Source: an uncultured Bacilli bacterium (GTDB lineage: Bacteria; Bacillota_I; Bacilli_A; RF39; UBA660). Taken from it: DNA of 62,217 nucleotides. Below the pieces are notes generated by a model that worked only from the letters and a program-made list of their open reading frames with translations, had not been told where the DNA came from and did not search any database. The translations under genes were made by a program, and so were the position numbers. Positions within the stretch are counted from its first letter, which is position 1. Every line of letters starts with the position of its first letter. The stretch is taken from NCBI GenBank assembly GCA_910586295.1, contig CAJUGE010000090.1, positions 1-62,217 of the forward strand, written 5' to 3'. Shown here one piece after another: positions 25,401 to 35,068 of the stretch.

Positions 25401-25949
25401 ATGAATTTAGATGAAGATATAAAATTTGCAGTATTATTTCGTTTGATTAATACTGATGTGGAAATTCCAGTGTTTTTTCCAGTTAAGCCTATGATAGGAA
25501 GATTAAGTGAAGACAATAATGTGTTTACAGATATTTTAACTGGAAAGAAAACTATAAGTGTTTCTGAAGTGGCAGGAGTAAATGAAGAAGAATGTTTTGG
25601 AGTTTTAACAGATGTAAAGGTTTTACTAGCCTCAACAAATGAAAGTACAATTGAATCTGCGATTAGAAAGTTATGGTCTAGTATAGATGGAAAAGCTTTT
25701 ATTTGTGGTTCGCTTAATGAAGACTTAAGTGAACCTATGATGTTTCCAATTGAAGATAGTGAATATAAAAGAATTTTTGGCTATAGTTTGAAAGAAGAGA
25801 CTGTAGATATAGAAACTTGTAATAAATTAATAGATGACTATTTGAGTGGGAATATTAGTGAGTATGAATATCGTTACTTTTTAGAAAATCTTGAATTTCC
25901 TAGCAAGAGTAAGTGTAAAATAATTAATATAAATTTTAATAAACAATGA
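25401..25949 (+). CDS. Hypothetical protein in the hisS operon
   Basis: 182 residues from the ATG at 25401, preceded by AAGGGTGG. The N-terminal two thirds are soluble and probably alpha/beta (FAVLFRLINTDVEIPVFF, KAFICGSLNEDLSEPMMFP). The C-terminal part is helical with IDDYLSGNISEYEYRYFLEN. It begins 19 bases after hisS and ends 25 bases before the TtcA-like gene, so it is probably cotranscribed with tRNA-related enzymes. No family is recognised. Confidence 0.72.
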   Translation: MNLDEDIKFAVLFRLINTDVEIPVFFPVKPMIGRLSEDNNVFTDILTGKKTISVSEVAGVNEEECFGVLTDVKVLLASTNESTIESAIRKLWSSIDGKAFICGSLNEDLSEPMMFPIEDSEYKRIFGYSLKEETVDIETCNKLIDDYLSGNISEYEYRYFLENLEFPSKSKCKIININFNKQ

Positions 25950-25973
25950 TTTATTTAAAGCGAGTGAGAATTT

Positions 25974-26756
25974 ATGGAAGAATATAAAGAGATTGAACGT
26001 AGTATTATTAAGAGATTTCGTAAAGAGATTTATAGACCTTTCGTAAAAGCAGTAAGTGACTTTAATTTAATAAGTGATGGGGATATGATTGCTGTTTGTA
26101 TAAGTGGTGGTAAGGATTCTTTTTTGCTTGCTAAATGTTTAGAGGAGTTAATGAGACATGGTAAGATTAATTTTTCTTTGAAATTTATACTTATGAATCC
26201 TGGGTATAGTGAGGAACATTTAGAAAAGATTAAAAATAATGCTAGTAAGTTAAATTTAGATATTCATTATTTTGAATTTAATGTTTTTGAACAGATAAGA
26301 GGTAGTGTTAGTCCTTGTTATTTGTGCGCAAGAAAGAGAAGAGGTGCTTTATATAGTGAAGCACAGAAACTTGGATGTAATAAAATAGCGCTTGGACATC
26401 ATTTTGATGATGTTATAGAGACAATTCTTATGAGTATGATTTATAATGGGGAGTTTAAGACTATGATGCCTATTTTAGATTCTTCTAATTTTGAAGGTAT
26501 GAAACTTATTAGACCTTTGTATTTTGTACATGAGAGTGATATCATGTCTTGGTGTAGGTATAATCATTTAGAGTTTATTGACTGTGCTTGTGAAGTTACT
26601 AAAAAGCATATAGGTAAGAGAGAAGAGATGAAGAAACTTATGGAAGTACTTAATACTTATTATGAAGGTGCGACTCTTAATATTATGAATGCCACATATA
26701 ATGTTAATTTGAATACTATTATTAGTCATTATAAATCTGATAGTGAAGATAATTAG
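25974..26756 (+). CDS. TtcA-like tRNA 2-thiolation enzyme (PP-loop ATPase)
   Basis: 260 residues. The PP-loop SGGKDS is at 44-49. A CxxC pair lies in SPCYLCARKRRGAL (about 115-118), GHHFDDVIET follows, and a further CxC occurs at about 213-215 (FIDCACEV). In TtcA these cysteines hold a [4Fe-4S] cluster used to put sulfur on C32 of tRNA. The Firmicutes members are less well characterised than E. coli TtcA, so the exact position modified is inferred. It is adjacent to tcdA, another tRNA-modification enzyme, across the 6S RNA. Confidence 0.85.
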   Translation: MEEYKEIERSIIKRFRKEIYRPFVKAVSDFNLISDGDMIAVCISGGKDSFLLAKCLEELMRHGKINFSLKFILMNPGYSEEHLEKIKNNASKLNLDIHYFEFNVFEQIRGSVSPCYLCARKRRGALYSEAQKLGCNKIALGHHFDDVIETILMSMIYNGEFKTMMPILDSSNFEGMKLIRPLYFVHESDIMSWCRYNHLEFIDCACEVTKKHIGKREEMKKLMEVLNTYYEGATLNIMNATYNVNLNTIISHYKSDSEDN

Positions 26757-26782
26757 CTTTAGTGAAATTTTTATGAAAATAC

Positions 26783-26812
26783 TAGACTTCTAGTGTTGTT
26801 GTTTGATATAAT
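26783..26812 (+). promoter_or_regulatory. Promoter of the 6S RNA candidate
   Basis: TAGACT (26783-26788) with 18-bp spacing to an extended -10 TGaTATAAT ending at 26812; predicted start near 26819. Confidence 0.55.
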
Positions 26813-26818
26813 TGAATT

Positions 26819-26954
26819 ACCAAGATGAGGTGTTAAAATAAACCGACAAATAAGTAATTTGGAGACCTAATTAACAGTTGGTGTTGAATGCTATAGTATA
26901 CTATAGAATCCTAAAGATTGTTATGTGGACTACCACCTCGCAAAAGCGAGTTTT
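26819..26954 (+). ncRNA. ssrS: Probable 6S RNA
   Basis: A promoter-terminator unit of about 135 nt. GAGGTG (26827-26832) pairs with CACCTC (26934-26939) as a closing helix around a large A/T-rich bubble. At the tip is a perfect hairpin, CTATAG-TATA-CTATAG (26891-26906). This long imperfect rod imitating open promoter DNA is the 6S RNA layout, which binds and holds sigma-A polymerase. In B. subtilis a 6S RNA gene lies beside tcdA (yrvM), the same neighbour as here. It is shorter than usual (180-200 nt), so the call is tentative. Confidence 0.52.
26937..26954 (+). terminator. Terminator of the 6S RNA candidate
   Basis: CTCGC-AAAA-GCGAG followed by TTTT. Confidence 0.8.
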
Positions 26955-26993
26955 ATTATTACACTTTGTTTTGGTTTTTGTTTGGAGGAATTA

Positions 26994-27671
26994 ATGAACT
27001 TGGATAGATTTGAAAAACTTGTTGGTGAGAGTAATGTTTCTAGGATTAGAAGGTTAAATATTTTGATTGTAGGACTTGGTGGAGTAGGTGGATATGCTTT
27101 TGAAACTTTAGTAAGATGTGGAATAGAAAATTTTACTATAATTGATGGAGATAAGATTGATGAGACTAATCTTAATAGGCAGATTATTACTAATTTAAGT
27201 AATATTGGAGAGTTAAAAGTATCTGAAGCTAAAAAACGTGCTTTTTCAATTAATTCTAATATAGTTATTCAAGATATGTGTATGTTTTTAAATGATAGTA
27301 ATTTTTCTATGGTTGACTTTAGTAAGTTTGACTATGTAGTTGATGCTTGTGACGATGTTAATGCAAAACAACTTATAATAAATAAATGTTTAGAAAATAA
27401 TGTTAAGATTATATCTTCTATGGGGACTGCTAGAAAGATGGACGCTAGTAAGATTTACATAACTACTTTAGACAAGACTAGTTACGATCCTTTGGCTAGA
27501 AGTATGAGAAAGAAAATAGATAAAAGTCAGCAAAAGAATGTGATAGTTGTTAGTAGTAAAGAAGAACCTATTGACACGTTAGGACTTGGAAGTAGCAGTT
27601 TTGTTCCGGCTACTGCAGGGATTTTTATAACGAATTATATTATTAATGATTATTTGCAAATTGACAAATAG
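26994..27671 (+). CDS. tcdA: tRNA threonylcarbamoyladenosine dehydratase TcdA (CsdL-like, E1 fold)
   Basis: 225 residues from the ATG at 26994 with GGAGG 6 bases before it; the longer frame from 26925 overlaps the RNA terminator. The N-terminal Rossmann loop GLGGVGG is at 27-33, followed by DGDKIDETNLNRQI, the E1/ThiF/MoeB nucleotide-binding signature, and DACDDVNAK. TcdA uses ATP to close t6A37 of tRNA into cyclic ct6A. The family's C-terminal membrane-like segment SSFVPATAGIFITNYI is present. There is no CxxC zinc pair, which agrees with TcdA rather than MoeB or ThiF. Confidence 0.92.
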   Translation: MNLDRFEKLVGESNVSRIRRLNILIVGLGGVGGYAFETLVRCGIENFTIIDGDKIDETNLNRQIITNLSNIGELKVSEAKKRAFSINSNIVIQDMCMFLNDSNFSMVDFSKFDYVVDACDDVNAKQLIINKCLENNVKIISSMGTARKMDASKIYITTLDKTSYDPLARSMRKKIDKSQQKNVIVVSSKEEPIDTLGLGSSSFVPATAGIFITNYIINDYLQIDK

Positions 27672-27713
27672 TTATTTTTATGGTACAATTATAGATAGTT
27701 AGGGGTGTTTGTA

Positions 27714-28058
27714 ATGGATGAAAAAAGTATACTAAAAGAAAGAGAACAAAAACTAGAAGTAATAAAAGAAAAGTTTAAGAAACAATTAGATGAGTACTTT
27801 AGGAGATTTGAACAGATATCTGAAAATACAGAGTTAGATGATTTTGAGAGGCTTTGCCAGTTAATTTCTATTTACTATAAAATAGACGAGCTTACAAATT
27901 TTTGCACTTTTCTGAATCAAAGATGTATTATATATTTATTATCACAATTAGAATCTACGAATTATCAAGGACTAAGCGAGGAAGAAAAATCGGAAATAGA
28001 AGAATATAGAAAACTATTAACAGATGATAGGGGAGATAATCATGGATTTGGAAAGTAA
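27714..28058 (+). CDS. Small coiled-coil protein, unknown
   Basis: 114 residues from the ATG at 27714 (AGGGGTG upstream; an earlier GTG-type start at 27705 is inside the RBS). A highly charged helix opens the protein (SILKEREQKLEVIKEKFKKQ) followed by a helical body with CQLISIYYKIDELTNFCTFL. It overlaps the next gene by 17 bases, so the two small proteins are probably made together and may form a complex. No domain is recognised. Confidence 0.65.
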   Translation: MDEKSILKEREQKLEVIKEKFKKQLDEYFRRFEQISENTELDDFERLCQLISIYYKIDELTNFCTFLNQRCIIYLLSQLESTNYQGLSEEEKSEIEEYRKLLTDDRGDNHGFGK

Positions 28059-28320
28059 AAAAAGAATGGCTAGTGCTTATTTAAATAAGGCAATTAGTTT
28101 TTATGATGAGCTTAATAAGTTAAAAAAGAAAATTTTGAGTGAGGAAGCTAGTATTGAGGGTGATAGTTTGTCTAATCTTCAAAGAAAAGAAGAATTGTTA
28201 ATTAGAGCTGGTTCTATTAATGAAATTCAGAAAGTCTTAAATGAAAGTGTTCTAGTTACTTACGAGTTTGTGAGCACATTAGTTGATATAGAACTTGGAG
28301 ATATAAATAGAAAAATATGA
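28042..28320 (+). CDS. Small helical protein, unknown
   Basis: 92 residues from the ATG at 28042, spaced correctly from GGGGA. It is nearly all helix: SAYLNKAISFYDELNKLKKK and SINEIQKVLNESVLVTYEFV are amphipathic heptads. It overlaps the preceding gene in another frame. No signal peptide or membrane segment; function unknown. Confidence 0.65.
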   Translation: MDLESKKRMASAYLNKAISFYDELNKLKKKILSEEASIEGDSLSNLQRKEELLIRAGSINEIQKVLNESVLVTYEFVSTLVDIELGDINRKI

Positions 28321-28586
28321 AATACAGTATAAATTTTGCATTTAAAGTTTATGAAAAGTTTTGTTACAAATGGAAGTAGAATATTTTAATAGCATTTGAA
28401 TTGTCTATAAGAATTAGTTAAGGAAAATGCTATTTTACATATATTATTGGGATACTAGATAATTTAATAGTATCTTTTGTAAATTAGTATAAACAAAAAT
28501 ACCATTAACGAATTTATAAAAGATTCCATTAAGTTCGCCTTGTTGTTATCATTTATGATGTGCTATAATCGTAATGGTGAAGTAAA
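28321..28586 (+). other. Intergenic region with two terminator-like hairpins and the polC promoter
   Basis: Hairpin 1 pairs AATAGCATTT (from 28389) with AAATGCTATT (to about 28434). Hairpin 2 is GATACTA-(9 nt)-TAGTATC with TTTTG after it (about 28451-28478). A TATAAT-type -10 lies near 28564-28569, ahead of polC. Confidence 0.55.
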
Positions 28587-31500
28587 ATGGGCAATAAATT
28601 AGAAAGATATTTTGAATTACTTAAATTAGACGAAAATGAGAAAAGTCATTTTGCAGGTGCAACACTAAAAAACGTTGTTGTTGTCCTAGAAGAATCATGT
28701 TGGGAAATATATATAGAACTGCCTACTATGATTGATGTAGAAATATATAAAATAATATGTGAGAAAGTAAAAAATATAGATGTAGAATCATTAAAAAAAG
28801 TAGAATATTTCTTTAAGCATGATAGTTTAGATAAACTTAGTGATTATTTTTTCTATGTATTTAATAAATATCAAGAAGATAGTCCATTACTTCGTAGTAT
28901 TAAAGATGAGAACATTAAGGTAGAAGGTAGTACTATAACTATAGAAGTAGCAAATATAAAAGAACAAGAAAAAGTAGAAGAAAAGAAAGCCAAAATTTTA
29001 AGTTTTATGTCAAATATGGGTTATACAAATATACAGATGAATATTGAAATAAATGAAACTTTAAGTGAAGAAGCAAAAGAACTTATAAAGCCTAAAGAAG
29101 TTCCAGTAGAATTAATAGAAGTAAAAGAAAGCAGTGTTATCTTAGGTAATGAAATTAAAAACAAAAAAATAGATATAAAAAGTATAGTAGCAGAAATGGG
29201 AGATGTAACCCTAGAAGTATTTGTATTTGGAATAGATGTTAAAACAACTGCTTCTGGGCATACAATACTAACCTTTAAAATAAGTGATTATACTGACTCT
29301 ATATTAGCAAAAATATTCGTTAAAGATAAAGAAGAAGATAAACTAAAAACTCTTACTAAAAGAGTTACTGAAGGCTCTTGGTACAAAATGAAAGGCTTTG
29401 TAAAGTTTGACGATTATGTTAAAGATTATGTATTTAATATAAGAGACATAGAAAAATTTGATAGAACTGTTGAATCTAGAGTAGATGATGCAGAAGTGAA
29501 GAGAGTAGAACTTCATTGTCATACTAAAATGAGTCAAATGGATGGTTTGATTGATCCTAAAGGGCTACTTAAAAAAGTTGCTTCTCTAGGACACCGCGCT
29601 ATTGGTATAACAGATAAAAACGGAATACAATGTTTTCCTAAAGTATATAAAGCAATGGGAGATATAAAAGTCTTATTTGGAGTAGAACTTTATGTAGTAG
29701 ATGATGAGATACTTATAGTTAATAAAGAAAGTGACATTCCAATTAGAGGTACTGAGTATGTAGTATTCGATACAGAAACTACTGGATTTAATGCTACTGC
29801 TGGTGACCAAATGATAGAAATAGGTGCTGTAAAAATTAAAGATGGTGTAATTACAGACAGATTTGATGAATTAATAAATCCAGGAGTAAAATTAAGTTCA
29901 AAAATAACAGAATTAACTCATATAACTGATGAAATGCTTGCAGACAAAGACACAGAAGAAAATGTAACTAAAAGATTTAAGAGTTGGATTGGAACTTGTC
30001 CAATGGTCGCACATAATGCACGTTTTGATATATCTTTTATGCAGAACTCTTATAGAAAATATAATTTAGGAGAATTTGAAAATGTAGTAATAGATACTAT
30101 GGAACTATCAAAAGCAGTATCTCCAGATTCAACTAGACATTCTCTAAGTGCACTTACAAAGAAATATAAAGTAGAGTTTGTTGAAGATGCACACCACCGT
30201 GCTGACTATGATGCAGAGGGTACTGCTATTGTGTTTGATAAAATGATAAAAGATTTAAGTACATCTTATCAGACATTAACTGACCTTAGAAATATGATTG
30301 ATAAAGATCAAGCTTATAAAATTAATAGACCTTACCATGTAACAGTATATGCAAAGAATAATGTTGGTCTAAAGAATATGTTCAAAATAATAAGTCTTGC
30401 AACTACAAAATATTTAGTTAAATCTCCTATAACTCCAAAGAGTGTACTTGCAGAATTAAGAGAAGGACTTATTATAGGTTCAGGTTGTGTAAATGGGGAA
30501 ATATTTAAAAATGCAAAAACCAGAAGCGATGATGAACTTATGAGCTCAATGGATTTCTATGACTTTATAGAAGTAAATCCACCAAGTATAATGGACTATC
30601 TTGTAGAAAAAGGAGATTTTACAAACAAATCAGACGTATATTCTACTATAAATAAAATAGTTGCCTGTGCAGATAAAGTAAATAAAATGGTCGTTGCCAC
30701 TGGAGATGTTCACACATTAGATCCTGAAGATAACATCTACCGTGAAATACTTATAAATCAAAAACAACCAGGTGGTGGACTTCATCCACTATGTCACCCT
30801 AGTATTAGAACAATACCTAATGCTTATCTTATGACTACTAAAGAAATGCTTGCAGAGTTTGAATTTCTAGGCGAAGAAAAAGCATATGAAATAGTAGTAA
30901 CTAATTCTAATATTGTGGCAGATATGTTTGAAACAGTTGAAATAGTAAAACCAGGACTTAATCCACCTCGTATGGAAAACTCAGTACAAATAATAAAAGA
31001 TACAGTTTATGGTAATGCTACAAGAATTTATGGAGATGACCTGCCTGAAATAATTGCAACAAGATTAGATAAAGAATTATCAGGAATTATAAATGGTGGA
31101 TATGACGTTATTTACTTAATCGCACAACGTTTAGTAGAAGATTCTAATGCACATGGATACATCGTAGGTTCACGTGGAAGTGTTGGCTCAAGCTTAGTCG
31201 CAACGTTCTGTGGAATAACAGAGGTTAATCCTCTTCCTCCTCATTATGTTTGTCCAAGTTGTAAAAAAAGTATATTCACTGATGAAGAAGGTAAACCACT
31301 TAACTTGCAGTATGGTTCAGGATTTGATATGCCAGAAAGAAATTGTGAATGTGGAGCATTGATGAATAGACAAGGACAAGACATACCATTTGAAACTTTC
31401 TTAGGATTTAATGCAGATAAAACACCAGATATAGACCTTAACCTTGCGAGCGAATATCAGTCGTTTAGTCACGACTATACAAAGGTACTATTCGGAGAAC

Positions 31501-32876
31501 ACAATGTTTATCGTGCAGGTACAGTAGGTACAGTAGCAGAAAAAACAGCATATGGTTATGTTAAAGCCTATGCGGAGGCCAAAAATATAACTATGCGCAA
31601 GCCAGAAATAGAAAGGCTAGCCTCTAAACTTACAGGTGTAAAAAGAACAAGTGGACAGCATCCTGGAGGAATTATTGTTATACCAGACTATAAAGATGTA
31701 TATGATTTCACTCCATTCCAATTTCCAGCAGAAAACCCAGAAGCAGCATGGTACACAACACACTTTGAATTCCATGATATCGAAGAAAATGTACTTAAAC
31801 TTGATATATTAGGACACGATGATCCAACAGTATTAAAGTATCTTAGTGACGATGTGCAAATTAATATAAATGACATACCACTAGATGATCGTGGGGTACT
31901 AAGTCTATTTAATAGTCCAGAGGCACTAGGCGTCAATGAAGATCAAATTAACTGTAAAACTGGAACTTTAGGTGTGCCTGAATTCGGAACAAACTTTGTA
32001 ATAAAAATGCTAGAAGAAATAAGACCAACAAAATTTGCAGACTTAATCAAAATATCAGGACTATCACATGGAACTGACGTTTGGAATGGAAATGCAAGAG
32101 ACTTAATTGTAGATGGAATATGTGAATTTGATAAAGTTATTGGATGTCGTGATGACATAATGATATACTTAATAAAGTGTGGAATAGATAATGGTAAAGC
32201 ATTCAAAATGAGTGAATTTATTCGTAAAGGTAAAGTTGCTAAAGAACCAGATCAATGGTTAGAATTTAAACAAATAATGATGGAACACACAGTTCCAGAA
32301 TGGTATATAAAATCATGTGAAAAAATAAAATACATGTTTCCAAAAGCCCATGCAGCAGCATATGTTATTAACGGTTTTAGAGTTGCTTGGTTTAAATTAT
32401 ACCATCCTCTAAATTACTATAGAGTTTATTTAAGCATACGTGAATCAGACTTTGATATAGAATCTATGGTAAAAGGTAAAGAGGCAGTAAAAAATGCAAT
32501 AGCCAATTTACAAGCTAAAGGCTTTGACAAAAGTCCTAAAGAAGAATCAACACAGTCATCTCTTATGATGTGTAACGAAATGATAGAAAGAGGATTCACT
32601 TTTAGAAATATAAGTATAAAAGAAAGTGACGCTACATTCTTTAAAATCGCAGAAGATGGTAAGTCTCTAATCCCGCCATTTAGTGTATTAGATGGAATGG
32701 GTGAAATTGCCGCTAAAAAAATCGTTGAAGAAAGAAACTCTAGAGAATATGTAAGTATAGAAGATTTACAAATTAGAGGTAAAGTATCTGCCTCACTTAT
32801 AGATAGACTTAGAGGCCTAGGTGCACTAGACGAACTTCCAGAAAGTAGTCAACTAAGTTTAGACTTATTTGGATAA
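28587..32876 (+). CDS. polC: DNA polymerase III alpha subunit, Gram-positive PolC type
   Basis: 1429 residues, the full PolC length. In order: N-terminal domain, OB fold (about 210-290), PHP domain split around the exonuclease (VELHCHTKMSQMDG near 307), an epsilon-like 3'-5' exonuclease (VVFDTETTGF near 391-400, with HNARFDISF), the PolC zinc finger (CPSC near 888 and CECGA about 30 residues on), and the polymerase palm with PDIDLN near 946. The beta-clamp-binding C-terminus ends QLSLDLFG. It is the main replicative polymerase. Two hairpins separate it from upstream genes, so it has its own promoter; vanZ follows after 12 bases. Confidence 0.98.
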   Translation: MGNKLERYFELLKLDENEKSHFAGATLKNVVVVLEESCWEIYIELPTMIDVEIYKIICEKVKNIDVESLKKVEYFFKHDSLDKLSDYFFYVFNKYQEDSPLLRSIKDENIKVEGSTITIEVANIKEQEKVEEKKAKILSFMSNMGYTNIQMNIEINETLSEEAKELIKPKEVPVELIEVKESSVILGNEIKNKKIDIKSIVAEMGDVTLEVFVFGIDVKTTASGHTILTFKISDYTDSILAKIFVKDKEEDKLKTLTKRVTEGSWYKMKGFVKFDDYVKDYVFNIRDIEKFDRTVESRVDDAEVKRVELHCHTKMSQMDGLIDPKGLLKKVASLGHRAIGITDKNGIQCFPKVYKAMGDIKVLFGVELYVVDDEILIVNKESDIPIRGTEYVVFDTETTGFNATAGDQMIEIGAVKIKDGVITDRFDELINPGVKLSSKITELTHITDEMLADKDTEENVTKRFKSWIGTCPMVAHNARFDISFMQNSYRKYNLGEFENVVIDTMELSKAVSPDSTRHSLSALTKKYKVEFVEDAHHRADYDAEGTAIVFDKMIKDLSTSYQTLTDLRNMIDKDQAYKINRPYHVTVYAKNNVGLKNMFKIISLATTKYLVKSPITPKSVLAELREGLIIGSGCVNGEIFKNAKTRSDDELMSSMDFYDFIEVNPPSIMDYLVEKGDFTNKSDVYSTINKIVACADKVNKMVVATGDVHTLDPEDNIYREILINQKQPGGGLHPLCHPSIRTIPNAYLMTTKEMLAEFEFLGEEKAYEIVVTNSNIVADMFETVEIVKPGLNPPRMENSVQIIKDTVYGNATRIYGDDLPEIIATRLDKELSGIINGGYDVIYLIAQRLVEDSNAHGYIVGSRGSVGSSLVATFCGITEVNPLPPHYVCPSCKKSIFTDEEGKPLNLQYGSGFDMPERNCECGALMNRQGQDIPFETFLGFNADKTPDIDLNLASEYQSFSHDYTKVLFGEHNVYRAGTVGTVAEKTAYGYVKAYAEAKNITMRKPEIERLASKLTGVKRTSGQHPGGIIVIPDYKDVYDFTPFQFPAENPEAAWYTTHFEFHDIEENVLKLDILGHDDPTVLKYLSDDVQININDIPLDDRGVLSLFNSPEALGVNEDQINCKTGTLGVPEFGTNFVIKMLEEIRPTKFADLIKISGLSHGTDVWNGNARDLIVDGICEFDKVIGCRDDIMIYLIKCGIDNGKAFKMSEFIRKGKVAKEPDQWLEFKQIMMEHTVPEWYIKSCEKIKYMFPKAHAAAYVINGFRVAWFKLYHPLNYYRVYLSIRESDFDIESMVKGKEAVKNAIANLQAKGFDKSPKEESTQSSLMMCNEMIERGFTFRNISIKESDATFFKIAEDGKSLIPPFSVLDGMGEIAAKKIVEERNSREYVSIEDLQIRGKVSASLIDRLRGLGALDELPESSQLSLDLFG

Positions 32877-32888
32877 AGTAGGTGAGTA

Positions 32889-33353
32889 GTGAAAAAACAT
32901 ATTAAAAGAATTAACATAGTACTACTAATATTATATATAGCATTTCTATTATATCTGACATTATTTAAAAACTTTTTAGGAAGAGAAGAAGGTATATATG
33001 CTATGAACTTAGTACCATTCAGAAATATTTATGGAATAACTCTAGGATGGATAAAAGGTTCACTAACATTTAGGTTTTTTATAAGAAACATTTTTGGCAA
33101 CATCTTAGCCTTCGCACCATTCGCATACTTTTTTATCACTATATTTAATTTAAAAGATATAAAAAAATTTATATTTCTAACATCGGGAATAATTGTAATA
33201 ATAGAATCATCTCAATATTTAATGCAAATAGGTGTATATGATATTGATGACATAATTTTGAATTTAAATGGTTCTATAATAGCGTTTTTAATAATAAGTA
33301 AATCTAAATTAATAAGAAAACTCATTAATATTGGTAACTATTCAGACTTATAG
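32889..33353 (+). CDS. VanZ-family membrane protein, 3' end altered by an IS66 insertion
   Basis: 154 residues with four or five membrane helices; NLVPFRNI and FGNILAFAPFAYF are VanZ signatures. It starts at GTG (AGTAGGTGAGTAGTG context) 12 bases after polC. The last residues GNYSDL and the stop are encoded by the inverted repeat of the insertion sequence at 33334. Joining the flanks through the 8-bp target duplication restores an original end of LINIVK followed by TAA. The protein has therefore exchanged two residues for six and should still fold. VanZ-like proteins affect teicoplanin sensitivity in some hosts; the role here is unknown. Confidence 0.88.
   Translation: MKKHIKRINIVLLILYIAFLLYLTLFKNFLGREEGIYAMNLVPFRNIYGITLGWIKGSLTFRFFIRNIFGNILAFAPFAYFFITIFNLKDIKKFIFLTSGIIVIIESSQYLMQIGVYDIDDIILNLNGSIIAFLIISKSKLIRKLINIGNYSDL
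33326..33333. repeat. Target-site duplication, left copy
   Basis: TAATATTG, identical to 35069-35076. An 8-bp duplication is the IS66-family hallmark. Confidence 0.92.
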
Positions 33354-33356
33354 ACA

Positions 33357-33391
33357 CTAAAAAGTTAGAACAGGCTACTGTTCTCTTTTAG
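33357..33391 (-). terminator. Terminator-like hairpin at the left end of the IS66 element
   Basis: AGAACAG-GCTA-CTGTTCT (33367-33384) with CTAAAA/TTTTAG flanks; on the minus strand it follows the transposase stop. Confidence 0.65.
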
Positions 33392-34881
33392 TTTATAAAT
33401 AAAACTTCATTATTAAATATTCTCCTAATACTTTCATATGGATTTATATTTCTTTTTATTGATGTCTTTATTATTGATAATGTATTAACAAAATATTCTG
33501 CTGACTTCATACTTCTAAAACCTCCTGATATTTTTGTCTTATTTTTAAATATCCTTAAATCAAGTTCACTTAAATTATCATCAAATGGCACATGAAAGTC
33601 TTCTATAAAGTATAAATGATTTTCCTTGTATTTCTTTAATCGATTGTATAATGATTTTGCCTTTTTCTTATAGTATGATGATTTTATTTGTTTATTTTCT
33701 TCTATAGCTAATTCTAATATTTCATCATATTCTTTTTTATATTCTTCTATTTTTTCATTATCAAACTTTTCTAATTTATACTCTATAGCAATTTTTCTTG
33801 TGTTATTCATTCTAAATATTAAATCATACATTAAAAGTGGCCATTTTATATCTGGTATATTTTCCATTAATTCCATTAAATATCTTCCTAAATGTATGTT
33901 ACATTCATAATTTTTTGTTCCGTAACTATATAATGTTGTATCGTGATCTCCCATTATTCCACCTAAAAACCTTGGAAGTATATTATCTTCTATTACTGGT
34001 TTATGTCCTTTATTTTTATGTGCTTTATATATTACCATATCTTCTGTACTATAGTTTCTTATAAATATATTCTTTCCATTAAACTTTGTTTCAGTTTCAT
34101 CTGTATAACCTTTTGTTCCATTTAAAAATTCTGTTTCTAACACTTCTAAAGTTCTCTCACTTTTCATTCCAAATTCATATAAAAAATTTACTAATGTTCC
34201 ATTTGATATATTTATTACATCATTCGTAATTACTTTAAAGAAGTCATTTAATCTATCATAGGCTATTACATTATAACAGTCTAAATGTATTGCAATACTT
34301 TTTATACTATTTCCATATGTAACATCTGTATAAAACTCTTTGGGTAGTTTGTTATTTGATTTTTTTGAATGTCTAAAAATATGCTTTTCTATAACTGGAG
34401 TTACTTGAAGTTCTATTCTATATTTAATTATATCTTCTTTTTGTTCATCCCCATTAATAGTATGATATACATTAACTACTTTTGCTTTATTTTCATCAAT
34501 TAATTTTTCTATATCTTTTTTACTTAAATTATTTCCTTTATGACCAAATTGTCCACCAATTTTTTGATTGCTTTTAACTCTATAATTATATTGGTTTGCT
34601 CCTGTTTTCTTTTTAGGTGTAGTATAATTAGTTGAAGATGGCTTACTAGAGTTATTACTATTTTTATTATTTTGATTTTTTAGTTTTTCATTTTCTTCAA
34701 TTAACTTTTTATTTTGTTCTTCTAATTTATTAATAGTTTGTTGTAATGATTTAACAGTTGTGTTAAGTTCATATATTGTTAAGTATTGATTTTTATTTTC
34801 TATTATCATCTTATCAAGTTTTTTATTTAAGTCTTCTAGTTGTTTATATAAACCTGTTTCATAGTTTCTCATTCCAGCCAT
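33388..34881 (-). CDS. IS66-family transposase (TnpC)
   Basis: 497 residues. A coiled-coil leucine-zipper-like N-terminus (about 10-75), an Asn/Ser/Thr linker, the GGQFGHKGNNLS zinc-finger-like region without the usual cysteines, then the DDE core: first Asp in YTDETETKFNG, second in GIMGDHDTTLYSYG, and the C-terminal LDLRIFKNKTKISGGFRS block, which replaces the common RALRP-RKN-FAGS end. It cuts and joins DNA ends during transposition. The ATG at 34881 has GAAGGTG upstream. The gene is intact. Confidence 0.92.
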   Translation of the reverse strand: MAGMRNYETGLYKQLEDLNKKLDKMIIENKNQYLTIYELNTTVKSLQQTINKLEEQNKKLIEENEKLKNQNNKNSNNSSKPSSTNYTTPKKKTGANQYNYRVKSNQKIGGQFGHKGNNLSKKDIEKLIDENKAKVVNVYHTINGDEQKEDIIKYRIELQVTPVIEKHIFRHSKKSNNKLPKEFYTDVTYGNSIKSIAIHLDCYNVIAYDRLNDFFKVITNDVINISNGTLVNFLYEFGMKSERTLEVLETEFLNGTKGYTDETETKFNGKNIFIRNYSTEDMVIYKAHKNKGHKPVIEDNILPRFLGGIMGDHDTTLYSYGTKNYECNIHLGRYLMELMENIPDIKWPLLMYDLIFRMNNTRKIAIEYKLEKFDNEKIEEYKKEYDEILELAIEENKQIKSSYYKKKAKSLYNRLKKYKENHLYFIEDFHVPFDDNLSELDLRIFKNKTKISGGFRSMKSAEYFVNTLSIIKTSIKRNINPYESIRRIFNNEVLFIN

Positions 34882-34997
34882 TATTACACCTTCTTTATTG
34901 TTAGCATTTTCTCACATTTTTATAATAAATCAAGTGTTTTGTTTAAACTTTTTTTTAAATTTTATACTTTTTAATAGTTATTCACTTTTTGACCTTA

Positions 34998-35051
34998 TTT
35001 ATTAACATTAAAAAAGTAAGATTTTTAATTTTTTTCTCACTTTCTTACTTT
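34998..35051. terminator. Hairpin near the right end of the IS66 element
   Basis: AAAAGTAAGA pairs with TCTTACTTTT across a T-rich loop, just inside the right inverted repeat. It could stop outside transcription from entering the transposase promoter region. Confidence 0.5.
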
Positions 35052-35068
35052 TAAGTCTGAATAGTTAC

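Larger units (their letters stand above)
33334..35068 (-). mobile_element. Complete IS66-family insertion sequence (ISBst12-like, transposase only)
   Basis: 1735 bp. The left end GTAACTATTCAGACTTA (33334-33350) is matched by its exact complement at the right end (35052-35068). The ends start with GTAA as in IS66 elements. Both ends are flanked by the 8-bp direct repeat TAATATTG. One transposase gene runs leftward; the accessory orfs tnpA and tnpB of classical IS66 are absent. Perfect ends, perfect target duplication and an intact gene all indicate a recent insertion. Confidence 0.93.
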
